Below are positions 22,690 to 32,000 of a stretch of DNA of 64,000 nucleotides, piece by piece. The position numbers and the translations under genes are program-made. How positions within the stretch are numbered: the stretch's first letter is position 1; every line of letters begins with the position of its first letter. The stretch is from the NCBI RefSeq assembly GCF_030499515.1, contig NZ_JASTWJ010000001.1, forward strand, positions 7,234,001 to 7,298,000, read 5' to 3'. Source of the stretch: Streptomyces sp. DT2A-34 (lineage in GTDB: Bacteria; Actinomycetota; Actinomycetes; Streptomycetales; Streptomycetaceae). Under the pieces are notes generated by a model, which saw only the letters and a list, made by a program, of their open reading frames with translations, searched no databases and had not been told where the DNA came from.

Positions 22690-24062
22690 AGCGCCTGCTC
22701 GTGCTGGACGTCGTCGGCCTCACCCCACGGCTCCTGCGCCACATGCCGCACCTCGCGGCCCTGCGCGACGGCGGCTTCGGTGCCCGCCTGGACACCGTCC
22801 TGCCCGCGGTCACCTGCTCGGTGCAGTCCACCCTGCTGACCGGGGAACCGCCGGCCGGCCACGGCATCGTCGGCAACGGCTGGTACTTCCGCGAGCTCGG
22901 TGAGGTGCTGCTGTGGCGGCAGCACAACCGGCTCGTCGGCGGCGAGAAGATCTGGCAGGCGGCCCGCGCGCTGCGGCCCGGCTACACCGTCGCCAACGTC
23001 TGCTGGTGGTACGCGATGGGTGCCGACGTCGACTGGACCGTCACCCCCCGGCCGGTGTACTACGCCGACGGCCGCAAGGAGCCCGACTGCTACACCCGGC
23101 CGCCCTCGCTCCACGAGGAGCTGACCGAACGCCTCGGCCGCTTCCCGCTGTTCCGCTACTGGGGGCCCACCGCGGACATCGTCTCCTCCCGCTGGATCGT
23201 CGACGCCGCCCGCTACCTGCTGCGCACCCACCGGCCCGACCTGAACCTGGTCTACGTGCCGCACCTCGACTACGACCTCCAGCGGTACGGGCCCGACAGC
23301 CGCCAGGCCCGCCGCGCCGCCGCCGAGCTGGACCGGACCCTGGCACCGCTGCTCGACGACGCCCGCCGCGAGGGCGTCACCGTCGTGGTGCTGAGCGAGT
23401 ACGGCATCACCCCGGTCAGCAGGCCCGTCCACATCAACCGGGCGTTGCGGCGGGCCGGTCTGCTCACCGTGCACACCCAGGACGGCATGGAGTACCTGGA
23501 CCCGTGGACGTCCCGGGCCTTCGCCGTCGCCGACCACCAGGTGGCGCACGTCTACGTACGCGACCCGGCCGACCGGCCCCGCGTCGCCGAACTGCTGCAC
23601 GGCCTCGCCGGCGTGGCGCAGGTGCTCGACGAGACCGGCAAGAAGGAGCACGGCCTCGACCACGAGCGCGCCGGTGAACTCGTCGCGGTCGCCGCGCCGG
23701 AGGCCTGGTTCACGTACTACTACTGGCTGGACGACGCACGGGCCCCCGACTTCGCCCGCACCGTCGAGATCCACCGCAAGCCCGGCTACGACCCGGCGGA
23801 ACTGCACTTCGACCACACCGACCCGAAGGCCAGGCTCCGCGCGGCGGCCGCCCTGGCCCGCAAGAAGCTGGGCCTGCGCTACACGATGAACGTGATCCCG
23901 CTGGACCCCTCCCGGGTGCGCGGCAGCCACGGACGGCTGCCCGACGACCCCCGGGACGCCCCCGTGCTCCTCGTCTCCGATCCCGGGGCGCGCCCCCGGG
24001 ACGCCGTCGCCGCGACCGAGGTCAAGGACCTGCTCCTCGAACTGGCCGAGCTGGGGGACTGA
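22686..24062 (+). CDS. eboF: Type I phosphodiesterase / nucleotide pyrophosphatase family protein (EboF-like)
   Basis: A 458-residue alkaline-phosphatase-superfamily enzyme. The N-terminal LLVLDVVGLTPRLL gives the first metal Asp; LPAVTCSVQSTLLTG near residue 40 has the nucleophile Thr; YVPHLDYDLQRYGPD near residue 190 and VVLSEYGITPV near 238 correspond to further metal ligands; FAVADHQVAHV near residue 280 supplies a His. It should hydrolyse a phosphodiester or pyrophosphate bond, perhaps releasing a prenyl- or nucleotide-linked group. No signal peptide is visible, so it is probably cytosolic. GTG 22686 overlaps the eboE stop. A 132-bp gap then separates it from asnO, and this is where the Ebo-like block ends. 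Confidence 0.88.
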   Translation: MKRLLVLDVVGLTPRLLRHMPHLAALRDGGFGARLDTVLPAVTCSVQSTLLTGEPPAGHGIVGNGWYFRELGEVLLWRQHNRLVGGEKIWQAARALRPGYTVANVCWWYAMGADVDWTVTPRPVYYADGRKEPDCYTRPPSLHEELTERLGRFPLFRYWGPTADIVSSRWIVDAARYLLRTHRPDLNLVYVPHLDYDLQRYGPDSRQARRAAAELDRTLAPLLDDARREGVTVVVLSEYGITPVSRPVHINRALRRAGLLTVHTQDGMEYLDPWTSRAFAVADHQVAHVYVRDPADRPRVAELLHGLAGVAQVLDETGKKEHGLDHERAGELVAVAAPEAWFTYYYWLDDARAPDFARTVEIHRKPGYDPAELHFDHTDPKARLRAAAALARKKLGLRYTMNVIPLDPSRVRGSHGRLPDDPRDAPVLLVSDPGARPRDAVAATEVKDLLLELAELGD

Positions 24063-24194
24063 CCGGAGGCCTGCGAAACGTGACCGCGGAGACGGAACCG
24101 GGATATCCGTTCATGCTCAGTCGATACGCGGCCGATAACGCGCCGCCATAGCGTCCGGAGTGCACGCAAAATACCGTGGACGGAGGCTCTGTAA

Positions 24195-25196
24195 ATGGCT
24201 GCGAATGCCGAACGATCGGCTCCGCGCTACGACGTGACACTAAACCCGTCGGATGCGGAACTCGTCGAGGAAATAGCCTGGAAACTCGCCACTCAGGCGA
24301 CCGGACGCCCCGACGACGTCGAATGGGTCGAGGCCGCCAGGAATTCATGGCACGAATTGCCGGTCGCCCTGCGCAGAACCCTCGCCGAATTCCGTCGGGA
24401 TTCCGGACCCGGCGGCGGGCTGCTGCTGCGCGGACTGCCCGTCGACGCCCTGGGCCTGCCGCCCACCCCGAGCGTCAACGGCTCCGTACAGCGTGAGCCC
24501 GCACTGGGCGCCGCCGTCCTGCTGATGATCGCCTGCGGTCTCGGCGACCCCGGCGCGTTCCGGCCCGAGAAGGGCGGTGCCCTCGTCCAGGACGTCGTGC
24601 CCGTCCCGGGCATGGAGGAGTTCCAGGGCAACGCCGGCTCGACGCTGCTGACCTTCCACAACGAGAACGCCTTCCACGAGCACCGCCCCGACTTCGTGAT
24701 GCTGCTGTGCCTGAGGGCCGACCCCACCGGCCGCGCCGGCCTGCGGACGGCCTGCGTCCGGCAGGTGCTCCCGCTGCTCTCCGACCACGCCCTGGAGACC
24801 CTGTGGGCCCCGGAGTTCATCACCGCGCCCCCGCCCTCCTTCAACATGGGCGACGTCGAGGAGCCGCCCGCCCCGGTCCTCACCGGCGACCCGTCGGACC
24901 CCGACATCCGGGTCGACCTGGCGGCCACCAAGCCGGTCACCCACCGGGCCGCCGAGGCCCTGCGCGAACTGCAGGACCACTTCGACGCGACCGCGGCGAC
25001 CCACCGCCTCGCTCCGGGAGAGCTGGCGATCGTCGACAACCGCGTCACCGTCCACGGCCGCACCGAATTCACTCCCCGCTACGACGGCACCGACCGCTGG
25101 CTGCAGCGCACCTTCGTGATGACCGATCTGCGTCGCTCGCGCGCGATGCGCCCGGCCGACGGCTATGTGCTCGGAGACGTGGCGCAGCCCGCCTGA
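24195..25196 (+). CDS. asnO: L-asparagine 3-hydroxylase AsnO (Fe(II)/2-oxoglutarate oxygenase)
   Basis: A 333-residue non-haem iron oxygenase of the TauD/clavaminate-synthase-like group. It converts free L-Asn to (2S,3S)-3-hydroxy-Asn, which module 9 of the NRPS then loads. The iron ligands fall at exactly the positions described for CDA AsnO: His155 and Glu157 in LLTFHNENAF and His287 in NRVTVHGRTEF; Arg near residue 305 should bind 2-oxoglutarate. ATG 24195 has GGAGG (24182-24186) upstream. The 132-bp leader is AT-richer than its surroundings and may hold a promoter (weak TAGCGT at 24149), so asnO and the exporter could be expressed apart from the Ebo block. Confidence 0.95.
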   Translation: MAANAERSAPRYDVTLNPSDAELVEEIAWKLATQATGRPDDVEWVEAARNSWHELPVALRRTLAEFRRDSGPGGGLLLRGLPVDALGLPPTPSVNGSVQREPALGAAVLLMIACGLGDPGAFRPEKGGALVQDVVPVPGMEEFQGNAGSTLLTFHNENAFHEHRPDFVMLLCLRADPTGRAGLRTACVRQVLPLLSDHALETLWAPEFITAPPPSFNMGDVEEPPAPVLTGDPSDPDIRVDLAATKPVTHRAAEALRELQDHFDATAATHRLAPGELAIVDNRVTVHGRTEFTPRYDGTDRWLQRTFVMTDLRRSRAMRPADGYVLGDVAQPA

Positions 25197-25235
25197 CCGG
25201 CGAATCCCCCGCAGTGAAACAGGAGTTGGAGTCCG

Positions 25236-27125
25236 ATGACGAGCACGCAGACCAGGGAGCGGCCGCCCGCTCCGCGCGCCGGGGCGGCGATCACGCCGAA
25301 GCCGGAGCCGCCCGCCCCGCCGGCCCGGAAGGTCGGATTGCGCTCCCTGTTCCCGTATCTCCAGGGCCACTGGCCGACCTTGGGGATCGTGGCGGTGCTC
25401 TCCCTGGTCGTGACCCTCCTCACCCTCAGCCAGCCGGTGCTGACCCGTGACGTGCTGGCCGACATCGAGGCCGACAAGCCGGTGGGCCGGCTGGTGGCGC
25501 TGCTCATCGGCGTCCTCATCGTGGTGGCCGTGCTCAGCGGGGTGCGCGACTTCATGCTGCAGCGCGCCGCCGAGGGCCTCGTCCTCACCGCCCGCCGCCG
25601 CCTGGTGGCCCGGCTGCTCAGGCTGCCCATCACGGAGTACGACCAGCGCCGCACCGGAGACCTGCTCTCCCGCGTCGGCGCCGACACGACGCTGCTGCGC
25701 GCGGTGGTCACCTCGGGCCTGTTCGACACCGTGACCAACGTCGTCATGGTCGGCGGCTCCGCGGTCATGATGTGCCTGATCGACCCCACCCTGTTCGCGG
25801 CCACCGCCCTGGGCCTCGGCCTGGGCGTCGTCGCGGTCGTCGGGCTCTCCCGCCGGGTGCGCGGAGCGTCCCGGGACGCCCAGGACCGCATCGGTGAGAT
25901 GACGTCCGCCGTGGAGCGGGCGATCTCCGCCGTCCGCACGATCCGCGCCAGCGGCGCCGAAGAGCGGGAGGCGCGCGCCGTCGACGGCTACGCCAAGGAC
26001 GCCTACAACGCCGGAATGCGCATCGCCAAGCTCCAGGCGATGATCAACCCGATCACCTCGACCACCATCCAGGTGGCGTTCCTCGTCGTCCTCGGCCTCG
26101 GCGGCGCCCGGGTGGCCAGCGGCGCGATCCAGGTCGGTGACATGGTCGCGTTCGTGCTCTTCCTGTTCATGCTCTGGTTCCCGCTCGGCCGCGCGCTGAC
26201 CGCCTACTCCCGGCTCCAGTCGGGGCTCGGCGCCCTTCAGCGCATCGAGGAGATGGTGGACCTGCCGCAGGAGACCGACACCTCCGGTGCGGCCGACGCC
26301 GCCGACGCACCCGGCATCCCGCGGACGCCGCCCGGCGGCGCGCTCTCGGTACGCGAACGGACCCGGCCCGAGGCGGACACCGGCGCCGGACGGCCGCCCG
26401 CCATCGAGTTCGACCGGGTCAGCTTCGGCTACGCCGGCGGCGAGAGAGTCCTGCGGGACGTGTCCCTCACGGTCCCCCGAGGCACCCGCACCGCGCTGGT
26501 CGGCCCGTCCGGAGCGGGCAAGTCCACCCTGCTGTCGCTGGTGGAACGGTTCTACGACGTCACCTCGGGCGCCGTGAAGGTCGGCGGGATCGACGTACGC
26601 GAGCTGCCGCGCCGGCAACTGCGGCACAGCCTCGGCTATGTCGAGCAGTCGGCGCCGGTCCTCGCCGGAACCGTCCGCGACAACCTCTCCCTGGCCTCGC
26701 CCGACGCCACCGACGACGACATGCGGGAGGTGCTGCGCTCGGTCAACCTCGAAGACGTGATCATGCGTGCGCCGCTCGGCCTCGACACCCAGGTCGGAGA
26801 GGGCGGCGTCCTGCTGTCCGGCGGGGAACGCCAACGCCTCGCCCTGGCCCGCACGTTCCTGGCCGCGCCGCCGATCATGCTGCTCGACGAGGCGACCAGC
26901 AACCTCGACGCCCGCAACGAGGCCCTCATGCGGAACGCGATCAGCACGGTCACCGCCGACCGGACCCTGCTCGTGGTCGCCCACCGGCTCTCCACCGTCG
27001 TGGACAGCGACCAGATCGTGGTCCTCGAACACGGCGAGGTCGTCGCCGCGGGCCGGCACGACGAACTGACCGGCAGCAGCCCGCTCTACCGCGAACTCGC
27101 CAGCCACCAACTGCTCATCGAATGA
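25236..27125 (+). CDS. ABC exporter, fused membrane and ATPase domains
   Basis: A 629-residue half-transporter expected to work as a homodimer and export the lipopeptide, giving self-protection. After a Pro-rich cytosolic N-terminus (1-35) there is a six-helix membrane domain (about 40-350), an Ala/Pro-rich linker, and a nucleotide-binding domain (about 385-629). The latter has Walker A GPSGAGKST, signature LLSGGERQRLALAR, Walker B IMLLDEATS and the switch His in VVAHRLSTV. All catalytic residues are intact. It is the last gene of the plus-strand arm, ending 24 bp before a perfect 22-bp hairpin. The same gene sits between asnO and the kinase gene in the CDA cluster. Confidence 0.94.
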   Translation: MTSTQTRERPPAPRAGAAITPKPEPPAPPARKVGLRSLFPYLQGHWPTLGIVAVLSLVVTLLTLSQPVLTRDVLADIEADKPVGRLVALLIGVLIVVAVLSGVRDFMLQRAAEGLVLTARRRLVARLLRLPITEYDQRRTGDLLSRVGADTTLLRAVVTSGLFDTVTNVVMVGGSAVMMCLIDPTLFAATALGLGLGVVAVVGLSRRVRGASRDAQDRIGEMTSAVERAISAVRTIRASGAEEREARAVDGYAKDAYNAGMRIAKLQAMINPITSTTIQVAFLVVLGLGGARVASGAIQVGDMVAFVLFLFMLWFPLGRALTAYSRLQSGLGALQRIEEMVDLPQETDTSGAADAADAPGIPRTPPGGALSVRERTRPEADTGAGRPPAIEFDRVSFGYAGGERVLRDVSLTVPRGTRTALVGPSGAGKSTLLSLVERFYDVTSGAVKVGGIDVRELPRRQLRHSLGYVEQSAPVLAGTVRDNLSLASPDATDDDMREVLRSVNLEDVIMRAPLGLDTQVGEGGVLLSGGERQRLALARTFLAAPPIMLLDEATSNLDARNEALMRNAISTVTADRTLLVVAHRLSTVVDSDQIVVLEHGEVVAAGRHDELTGSSPLYRELASHQLLIE

Positions 27126-27148
27126 CAATCGAGTGACAGAGTGACACC

Positions 27149-27195
27149 GCGACGAAGGGGCCTCCCGGTCGATGACCGGGAGGCCCCTTCGTCGC
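27149..27195. terminator. Perfect 22-bp hairpin, bidirectional terminator
   Basis: Positions 27149-27170 and 27174-27195 are perfect reverse complements with a 3-nt loop (GAT). The hairpin sits between the convergent ABC exporter and kinase genes. There is no long T-run, as is usual in Streptomyces, but the stem contains AAGGGG/CCCCTT blocks. It should stop transcription from both arms of the cluster. Confidence 0.85.
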
Positions 27196-27213
27196 GCCCT
27201 GCGGTGCGCCCCG

Positions 27214-28122
27214 TCAGGCCGCCGTCGCCAGGCAGTGCCCGACCCGTTCCCGGGTCAGCTCCCAGGCGGCGTCGAGCCGTACCGCGCGCTCCCGCGACGC
27301 GTCGTCCGTGAACCGCTGGTGGGCGCGCCGCTCGCGATACAGCAGCAGCGTCAGGTTCAGCAGGAACGGCGCCAGCCCGTCCCGTACGTCACCGCGCCCG
27401 GCCACCTCCGCCTCGATCCGCTCCCGGGCGCCCGGAACCTCGCCCAGGAGCATCCAGAGCTGGGCCAGATCGAGGCAGGGCAGATACACCGCGCTGCTCG
27501 CCCAGTCGATCAGGGCATGTCCGCCGCCGGTGCGGACCACGTTGGCGAGCACCAGGTCCCCGTGCCCGAACTCCCGCGGCTGCCCGGACAGTTCGAGGAG
27601 CGCGAGCATCGCCGTCCGGTCCGTCTCGTCGAACACGCCCTGGGCGTACATGCCTTCCAGCATGGGCCGGTAGTCGACCCGCCACTCGCGTGACGTGCCG
27701 GGGTGCCAGTGCCGCAGACGCTCCACGGCATCGAGCACGCCGGCCAGATCCTCGCCGGAGACGGGGCCGGCCGGGAACCGGTCCGGCGCCACCACCTCCC
27801 CGGCCAGCCGCTCCATCACGAGCACCGCGCGCTCCTTGTCGGAGCCGAAGCGACGCGGCACCGGCACCGGAGGGGGTGCCGCGTCGAAGAGGTCGTACGC
27901 CTCGATCTCGCGCAGGCACTGTCGGCGCCAGTCGGGCGTACGGACCTTGGCGAGGGCCTCGGTGCCGTCCAGCGAGCCGCCGACCACCAGGGATGTGCGG
28001 CTGCGGTAGACGACCTCCGAGGGCTCGAAGCCGGGGCACACCTCGAGTGCCAGAGCGAGCAGCTCTCCGTCGCCGGCCGTCAGATCCTCTTCGAGCCCGG
28101 CCTTCACTGTGCTCCCCTTCAT
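27214..28122 (-). CDS. hasP: HasP-like phosphotransferase (aminoglycoside phosphotransferase fold)
   Basis: A 302-residue protein-kinase-like enzyme. The catalytic loop is [11 protein letters not shown] (near residue 188, HGDxxxxN) and the metal-binding Asp is in [11 protein letters not shown] near residue 206; VMERLAGE near residue 102 marks the hinge. In the CDA cluster the homologue is thought to phosphorylate the hydroxyl of 3-hydroxy-Asn9. No resistance function is needed to explain it, although the fold is shared with antibiotic kinases. The start is given as ATG 28122; GTG 28107, with GGGGAG just upstream, is an equal alternative. It is the last gene of the minus-strand NRPS operon, 58 bp after the hydrolase, across a repeat-rich spacer. 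Confidence 0.87.
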   Translation of the reverse strand: MKGSTVKAGLEEDLTAGDGELLALALEVCPGFEPSEVVYRSRTSLVVGGSLDGTEALAKVRTPDWRRQCLREIEAYDLFDAAPPPVPVPRRFGSDKERAVLVMERLAGEVVAPDRFPAGPVSGEDLAGVLDAVERLRHWHPGTSREWRVDYRPMLEGMYAQGVFDETDRTAMLALLELSGQPREFGHGDLVLANVVRTGGGHALIDWASSAVYLPCLDLAQLWMLLGEVPGARERIEAEVAGRGDVRDGLAPFLLNLTLLLYRERRAHQRFTDDASRERAVRLDAAWELTRERVGHCLATAA

Positions 28123-28180
28123 CGCCTCATCCCCTTCATCCGCCTCATCCCCTTCGTCTGCTCCACCTGCTCCACCTGCT
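28114..28180. repeat. Short tandem repeats between hydrolase and kinase genes
   Basis: Two near-identical 17/18-bp units (CCCCTTCATC-GCCTCAT at 28114-28130 and CCCCTTCATCC-GCCTCAT at 28131-28148) are followed by a partial third and two exact 9-bp units CTCCACCTG (28161-28169, 28170-28178). On the coding strand the units read as repeated GGGGATGAGG, which duplicates ribosome-binding-site-like sequence before the kinase start. Confidence 0.7.
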
Positions 28181-28999
28181 TCATCCGCGCAGGAATTCGA
28201 CGATGCTCTTGTTCACCGCGTCCGGAGACTCCAGATAGCCGTAGTGCCCGCAGTCGGGCACGACCTCGAACTCGGCACCGGGGATCGCGTCGGCCACCTC
28301 CCGGCCCAGGCCCGGCGGGGCGATCAGGTCGTCCTGGAAGGCGATGACCCGGGTGGCGGCCCGGATGCCGCGGTAGGCCTCCCGCCGGTCCGGCATGAGG
28401 CCCACCCCGAGCTGTGCCCGGTGCCCCGGTCCGGAGACACGGGTCAGCTCCAGCATGTCGAGCCAGTCGCGTGCCTGCTGGTCGTTGTCGAGGGTGCGGG
28501 GCGAGAGGTTCTGCATGGCCTGCACGACCGCCGCGTAGGCGGCGGGCAGCTCCACGCCCCGGTCGTACAGCTCGATCTCCGCGCGGGACAGCGCGTCGCG
28601 CAGCACGTCGGGGCGGGCCCGGGTGGCCATCAGGACCATGCGGCTGACGAGTTCGGGCCGGGCCAGGGCGAGCTCCTGCGCGATGTGCGCCCCCATCGAG
28701 ATGCCCGCCACCAGGCAGGGGCCCAGGCGCAGTTCCTCGATGAGCGCCGCGGTGTCGGCGACCAGGTCGTCGATGCCGAAGCCGGCGGGGCACTCGTCGC
28801 TCGGGGCGATGCCGCGGTTGTCGAAGCTGATCACCCGGAAGCCGGCGGCCACGAGGGCGGGCACCTGGTGCAGATGCCAGGCCCGGCCGCTGCCGCCCGA
28901 GCCCATGACGAGCAGCACGGTGGGCGCGGAGGGGCCGCCGCCGGGCGGCTTGGTGTCGTAGTAGTTGAGCTTGATGTCATTGACGGTGATCACGGGCAT
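28181..28999 (-). CDS. Alpha/beta hydrolase in the NRPS operon
   Basis: A 272-residue alpha/beta-hydrolase. Catalytic elements are the oxyanion segment [12 protein letters not shown] (residues 31-42), [10 protein letters not shown], the nucleophile elbow VAGISMGAH (Ser near residue 101), an acid near FQDDLIAPP (about residue 220), and the His in [11 protein letters not shown] (about residue 251). It resembles haloperoxidase/esterase-type hydrolases more than the short RifR-type editing thioesterases. It is 18 bp downstream of the last NRPS gene and in the same operon, as in the CDA cluster, so proofreading of the assembly line or tailoring of the epoxide/ester are the obvious options; the substrate is not known. 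Confidence 0.9.
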   Translation of the reverse strand: MPVITVNDIKLNYYDTKPPGGGPSAPTVLLVMGSGGSGRAWHLHQVPALVAAGFRVISFDNRGIAPSDECPAGFGIDDLVADTAALIEELRLGPCLVAGISMGAHIAQELALARPELVSRMVLMATRARPDVLRDALSRAEIELYDRGVELPAAYAAVVQAMQNLSPRTLDNDQQARDWLDMLELTRVSGPGHRAQLGVGLMPDRREAYRGIRAATRVIAFQDDLIAPPGLGREVADAIPGAEFEVVPDCGHYGYLESPDAVNKSIVEFLRG

Positions 29000-29017
29000 G
29001 GTGTCGGGCGACCTCGC

Positions 29018-32000
29018 TCAGTCCAGTCGTTCGGTCAGGGCACGCCCGACGACCGCGAGCGCGGCGTCGGACTGGACGAGCCCGAGGTGGTCGGCGTCGA
29101 CACCGACCCGCTCGATACGGCCCGTCACGTAGGGGCGCCACGATTCGGCGCCGCGGCGCGCCAGCTTCTCGCCGGGCACCCGCTCGGCCGACAGGACCAG
29201 CACGTCGCCGTCGAAAGCGCCCGGAGTGTGGCCGCGCATCAGCCCGGCGTTGTTCATGAACACCTGGAGGACCGCGGCCAGTTCGGCCTCGTCGAGCCGG
29301 CCCATCGGGTCACCGGCGGCGTTCAGGAACGCCCGGTAGCGGGCCGCGGGGAACGCTCCGTCGGCGAGCTCCTCGGTGCCGATGTCGAACCCGGCGTCGC
29401 GCAGATTGTGCGCGAACACCTCGGCCAGCGGGGTCTCCTCGCCCTGCGTCACACGTCGCGGGTAGGCGTCCAGGAACGCCAGGAGCTCCACCTCCTGGCC
29501 GCGTGCGCGCAGCTCGCCCGCCATGGCGAAGGCCACGTTGCCGCCGAGCGACCAGCCGAGCAGCCGGTACGGCCCCTGCGGCTGCGCCTGCTGGACCAGA
29601 TCGGCGTACTCGGCGGCCATCTCCTCCAGCGTGGCGGGCAGCCGCCCGTCGCCGTCGAGGCCCGCGGCCTGGATGCCGTACACCGGGATGTCGGCGGGCA
29701 GATGGCGGACGAGACCCGAGTAGCACCAGCTCATGCCGGACCCGGGGTGGACGCAGAACACCGGACGCCGTGAGCCGGACGCCCGCAGCGGAAGGAGGCG
29801 CTCCATCGGCTCGTGGTCGCCGCGTGCGGCGAGCCGCGCCGAGAGGTCCGCGACCGACGGCGCGGCGAACAGGTCGCGCACGGCCATCTCCACGCCGAGC
29901 TCGGCGCGGGCCCGCTCCACGAGCCGGATCGCCAGGAGCGAGTGGCCGCCCAGGTCGAAGAAGCCGTCGTCGGGACCGACCAGGTCCAGTTCCAGCACCT
30001 CGGCGAAGAGCCGGCACAGGGCCTCCTCGCGCGGGGTGCGCGGGGCGCGCCCGTCCGCGGCGCGGTACTCGGGGGCGGGCAGCGCGCGGTGGTCCAGCTT
30101 GCCGTTCGCGGTGAGCGGCAGCGCGTCCAGGACGACGAAGGCGGCGGGCACCATGTACTCGGGCAGGAGCTCGCGCAGCCGCTGTCGCAGCGTGGCGGTG
30201 TCCACGGCCGTACCGGCGTCCGGCACGACGTAGCCGACCAGGCGGCGGTCGCCGGGCGAGTCCTCGCGGACCAGGACCGCCGCCCGCCGGATCCCCGCCT
30301 GGCGGGTCACCACCGTCTCGATCTCCGCCGGTTCGATGCGCATGCCGCGCAGCTTGATCTGCGTGTCGGTACGGCCCAGGTACTCCAGGACGCCGTCGGC
30401 GTTCCAGCGGACCAGGTCGCCGGTGCGGTACATCACGCCGCCCGCGGGCCCGTACGGACTCGCCACGAAACGGCCCGCGGTGAGGGACGGCCTGCCGAGG
30501 TAGCCGCGGGCGAGCCCGGGACCCCGTACGTACAGTTCGCCGGGCACACCCGGCGGCACCGGCTGGAGCGCGCCGTCCAGGACGTGCACGGCGGTGTCGG
30601 CGATCGGGGCGCCGATCGGCGGGACGACCGAACCCGTCAGCGGGCCGCTCATGGTCGCGCAGACCGTCGCCTCCGTCGGGCCGTACGAGTTGAGCATCAG
30701 GCGCCCCGAGGACCAGCGCTCGACCAGCTCCGGCGGGCAGCTCTCGGCGGCGACGACCAGCGTCATGCCGGCGGGCAGCGCCCCCTCGGGGATCAGCTGG
30801 AGCACCGCCGGCGGGATCGCCGCGTGCGTGACCGCCTGCCGCACCGCGAGGTCCGCGAGGGCCGGGCCCGGGGTGATGCCGGGCTCCGCGACGACCAGGG
30901 TCGACCCGGTCAGCAGACCCATCGACAGTTCCCAGAACCCGCCGTCGAAGGAGGGGGACAGGTGGTGCAGGACGCGGCTGCCGGGGACGACCCCGCAGTG
31001 CGCGGTGAAGATGTCCACCAGGCCGGGCAGCCCCGCGTGCGTGACGGTCACGCCCTTGGGGCGGCCGGTCGTGCCGGACGTGTAGATGACGTAGGCGGGG
31101 TGCGACGGCAGGAGCGGCGCGAGCCGGTCGGTGTCGGTCAGGTCACCCGCCGCCTCGCCGGCCGCCGGCTCCTCGTCCAGCAGGATCCGGGGCACCGCCA
31201 CGTCCGGGAGCGAGGCGGCGACGCCGCTGGTGGTGAGGAGCGCCACCGGTGCCGCGTCCTGGAGCGTCCCGGCGATCCGTTCGGCCGGGTGCCCCGGGTC
31301 GAGCGGCAGATAGGCGGCACCGGCCTTGACCGCCGCGAGGACGGCGACGGCCAGCTCCGGGGAGCGGGGCAGCGCCAGGGCGACCCGGCGCTCGGGTCCG
31401 GCACCCCGCGCGACCAGCAGCCGGGCCAGCCGGTTGGCGCGCGCGTTGAGCTCCCCGTAACTCAGCGACTCGTCACCGAAGACGAGGGCCTCGGCGTCGG
31501 GCCGCTCCCGTACATGCCGCTCGAAGAGGTCCGGCAGCGTGGCCGGAGTCAGGCCCTTGGCCGTGGCGTTCCACTCCTCGACGACGCGGTGCCGCTCCTC
31601 GGGACCGAGGACGTCGATCCGGCTCAGCGGCAGGTCGGGGCGGCCGGCCGCCTCGGCGAGCACCCGCACGAACCGGTCGACCAGCGCCTGGGCGGTGCCG
31701 CGGTCGAACAGGTCGGTCCGGTAGTCGAGGACGCCCGCGATCCCGGCGGGGGCGTTGTCCGCGGCCCGGCGCTCCGACACCGAGAACCCGAGGTCGACCT
31801 TGGCGGCGGTCGCCGCCGTGCCGCCCAGGCCGGAGATGACCAGACCGCCCGGCAGGGACGGGGCGCCCTGGGCGGCGGCCTCCCCGCCCGCCCGCTGCGG
31901 GCCCGCGCTCTGCAGCGCGAGCACCACCTGGAACAGGGGGTGGTGGGAGAGGGAACGGGTGGGGTTGAGGGCCTCCACCAGCCGCTCGAACGGGAGCTCC

